This document shows positions 13,601 to 14,274 of a DNA stretch of 14,274 nt, piece by piece. Source of the stretch: CAZWRK01 sp964635875 (GTDB lineage: Bacteria > Pseudomonadota > Gammaproteobacteria > Burkholderiales > Aquaspirillaceae); contig CAZWRK010000107.1 in assembly GCA_964635875.1 (NCBI GenBank), positions 1-14,274 of the forward strand, given 5' to 3'. The position numbers and the translations under genes were made by a program. Position 1 is the stretch's first letter, and the number at the start of each line of letters is the position of its first letter. Under the pieces are notes generated by a model. That model made no database searches and was not told the origin of the DNA. It saw only the letters and a list, made by a program, of their open reading frames with translations.

Positions 13601-13626
13601 CGCCCGCAATGACGGGCGATGTTTTT
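13601..13626 (+). terminator. Weak terminator between uvrC and pgsA
   Basis: CGCCCG / CGGGCG forms a 6-bp GC stem with a 6-base loop, then ATG and five T (13622-13626). The offset U-tract makes full termination doubtful; partial read-through into pgsA is likely. Confidence 0.6.
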
Positions 13627-13652
13627 AATTACGAGATGCTGAAAACCTGCTC

Positions 13653-14228
13653 ATGCCATTTAATTTGCCAATTTTTCTGACCTGGCTGCGGGTTGCATTT
13701 ATTCCCGTTTTTGTTGTGGTTTTTTATTTGCCCGATTGGGCGATGACACCGTTGGCGCGTAGTTTGGTGACAACCGGTATTTTTACAGTGGCGGCAATTA
13801 CGGACTGGCTCGATGGTTTTTTAGCACGCCGTTGGCAGCAAACTTCAGCATTTGGGGCGTTTTTAGATCCGGTTGCGGATAAGTTAATTGTGGCATCGGC
13901 GCTGATTTTATTGGTCGATTCGGAGCGCACGGCGGCATGGCTGGCCATGATTATTATTGGTCGGGAAATTACGATTTCGGCGTTGCGAGAGTGGATGGCT
14001 CAGCTTGGGCAGCATCGGAGCGTGGCTGTGGCCTATATTGGAAAGCTGAAAACCGCTGCGCAAATGACTGCAATTACGCTTTTGCTTTATAACCAGCCAT
14101 TGCTCGGCGGAATTTCGACTTATTGGCTGGGAAATATTTTGATGGTGATTGCGGCAATTTTGACTTTGTGGTCAATGGTTTATTATCTGGAGATGGCGCG
14201 GGATCAGATTGTTGCACAAAAAAAATGA
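13653..14228 (+). CDS. pgsA: CDP-diacylglycerol--glycerol-3-phosphate 3-phosphatidyltransferase
   Basis: PgsA is the inner-membrane enzyme that makes phosphatidylglycerol phosphate from CDP-diacylglycerol and glycerol 3-phosphate, the committed step to phosphatidylglycerol and cardiolipin. The 191-residue protein has several membrane helices and the full CDP-alcohol phosphotransferase signature: D51, D54, G55, A58, R59, G68, D72 and D76, with exact spacing; the aspartates bind the metal ions. Residue I49 and the N-terminal PIFLTWLRVAFIPVF helix fit the family. Length is normal. The ATG at 13653 has a weak ribosome site. It follows uvrC as in very many proteobacteria and may be partly co-transcribed with it. 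A strong promoter begins 10 bases after its stop, so the next unit starts at once. Confidence 0.97.
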   Translation: MPFNLPIFLTWLRVAFIPVFVVVFYLPDWAMTPLARSLVTTGIFTVAAITDWLDGFLARRWQQTSAFGAFLDPVADKLIVASALILLVDSERTAAWLAMIIIGREITISALREWMAQLGQHRSVAVAYIGKLKTAAQMTAITLLLYNQPLLGGISTYWLGNILMVIAAILTLWSMVYYLEMARDQIVAQKK

Positions 14229-14238
14229 AGGGATTCGC

Positions 14239-14266
14239 TTGACAGATGTCTGCCAATCCTTATAAT
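14239..14266 (+). promoter_or_regulatory. Strong sigma-70 promoter at the right edge (probably for tRNA genes)
   Basis: TTGACA (14239-14244) and TATAAT (14261-14266) are both perfect consensus hexamers with a 16-base spacer. A start near 14273 would lie at the last bases of the window. Promoters this strong usually serve stable RNA, and tRNA genes often follow pgsA in proteobacteria, so a tRNA cluster is expected just outside. The downstream gene is not visible. Confidence 0.85.
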
Positions 14267-14274
14267 TCGCAGTC

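Overview
This window looks like ordinary chromosomal housekeeping DNA from a flagellated betaproteobacterium, most likely in or near the Neisseriales (Chromobacteriaceae or Chitinibacteraceae type). That placement is an inference from protein styles (CobD/CbiB-like membrane protein, AlaC-type aminotransferase before hom and thrC, group II truncated haemoglobin, plsY divergent to folB) and from a moderate GC content. No canonical Neisseria uptake sequence (GCCGTCTGAA) was seen. There are no mobile elements, CRISPR arrays, rRNA genes or complete tRNA genes. The coding set is dense, and no gene-free stretch exceeds 300 bases; the largest gap is 7317-7550 (234 nt).

Left half (1-7316), all read leftward. 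In transcription order it holds an alanine-type aminotransferase (alaC), a terminator, then homoserine dehydrogenase (hom), threonine synthase (thrC), three flagellar genes flgA-flgM-flgN (P-ring chaperone, anti-sigma-28 factor, hook-junction chaperone), a CobD/CbiB-family membrane protein, a terminator, and the 5' part of a DEAD-box RNA helicase that runs off the left edge. The aminotransferase, hom and thrC form an amino-acid block. The flagellar genes follow thrC after a hairpin without a U-tract.

Middle (7551-10024). A small Mth938-domain protein converges with plsY (phospholipid synthesis) on a strong bidirectional terminator. folB (folate synthesis) is divergent from plsY. A PaaI-type hotdog thioesterase follows folB and converges with a group II truncated haemoglobin on a second bidirectional terminator.

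Right part (10163-14274). guaB (IMP dehydrogenase) reads left with its own promoter and terminator. uvrC (excision nuclease subunit C) is divergent from it and is followed by pgsA (phosphatidylglycerophosphate synthase). The window stops just after a near-consensus sigma-70 promoter placed immediately after pgsA; it probably drives tRNA genes just outside the window.

The most interesting signals are regulatory and lie in the flgA-flgM gap. A very good sigma-28 promoter for flgM is overlaid on a 16-codon mini-ORF. The mini-ORF has a strong Shine-Dalgarno sequence and its stop overlaps the flgM start as ATGA. Only read-through mRNA would carry the mini-ORF's ribosome site, so the two flgM transcripts should be translated differently. 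I found no convincing novel multi-gene system.
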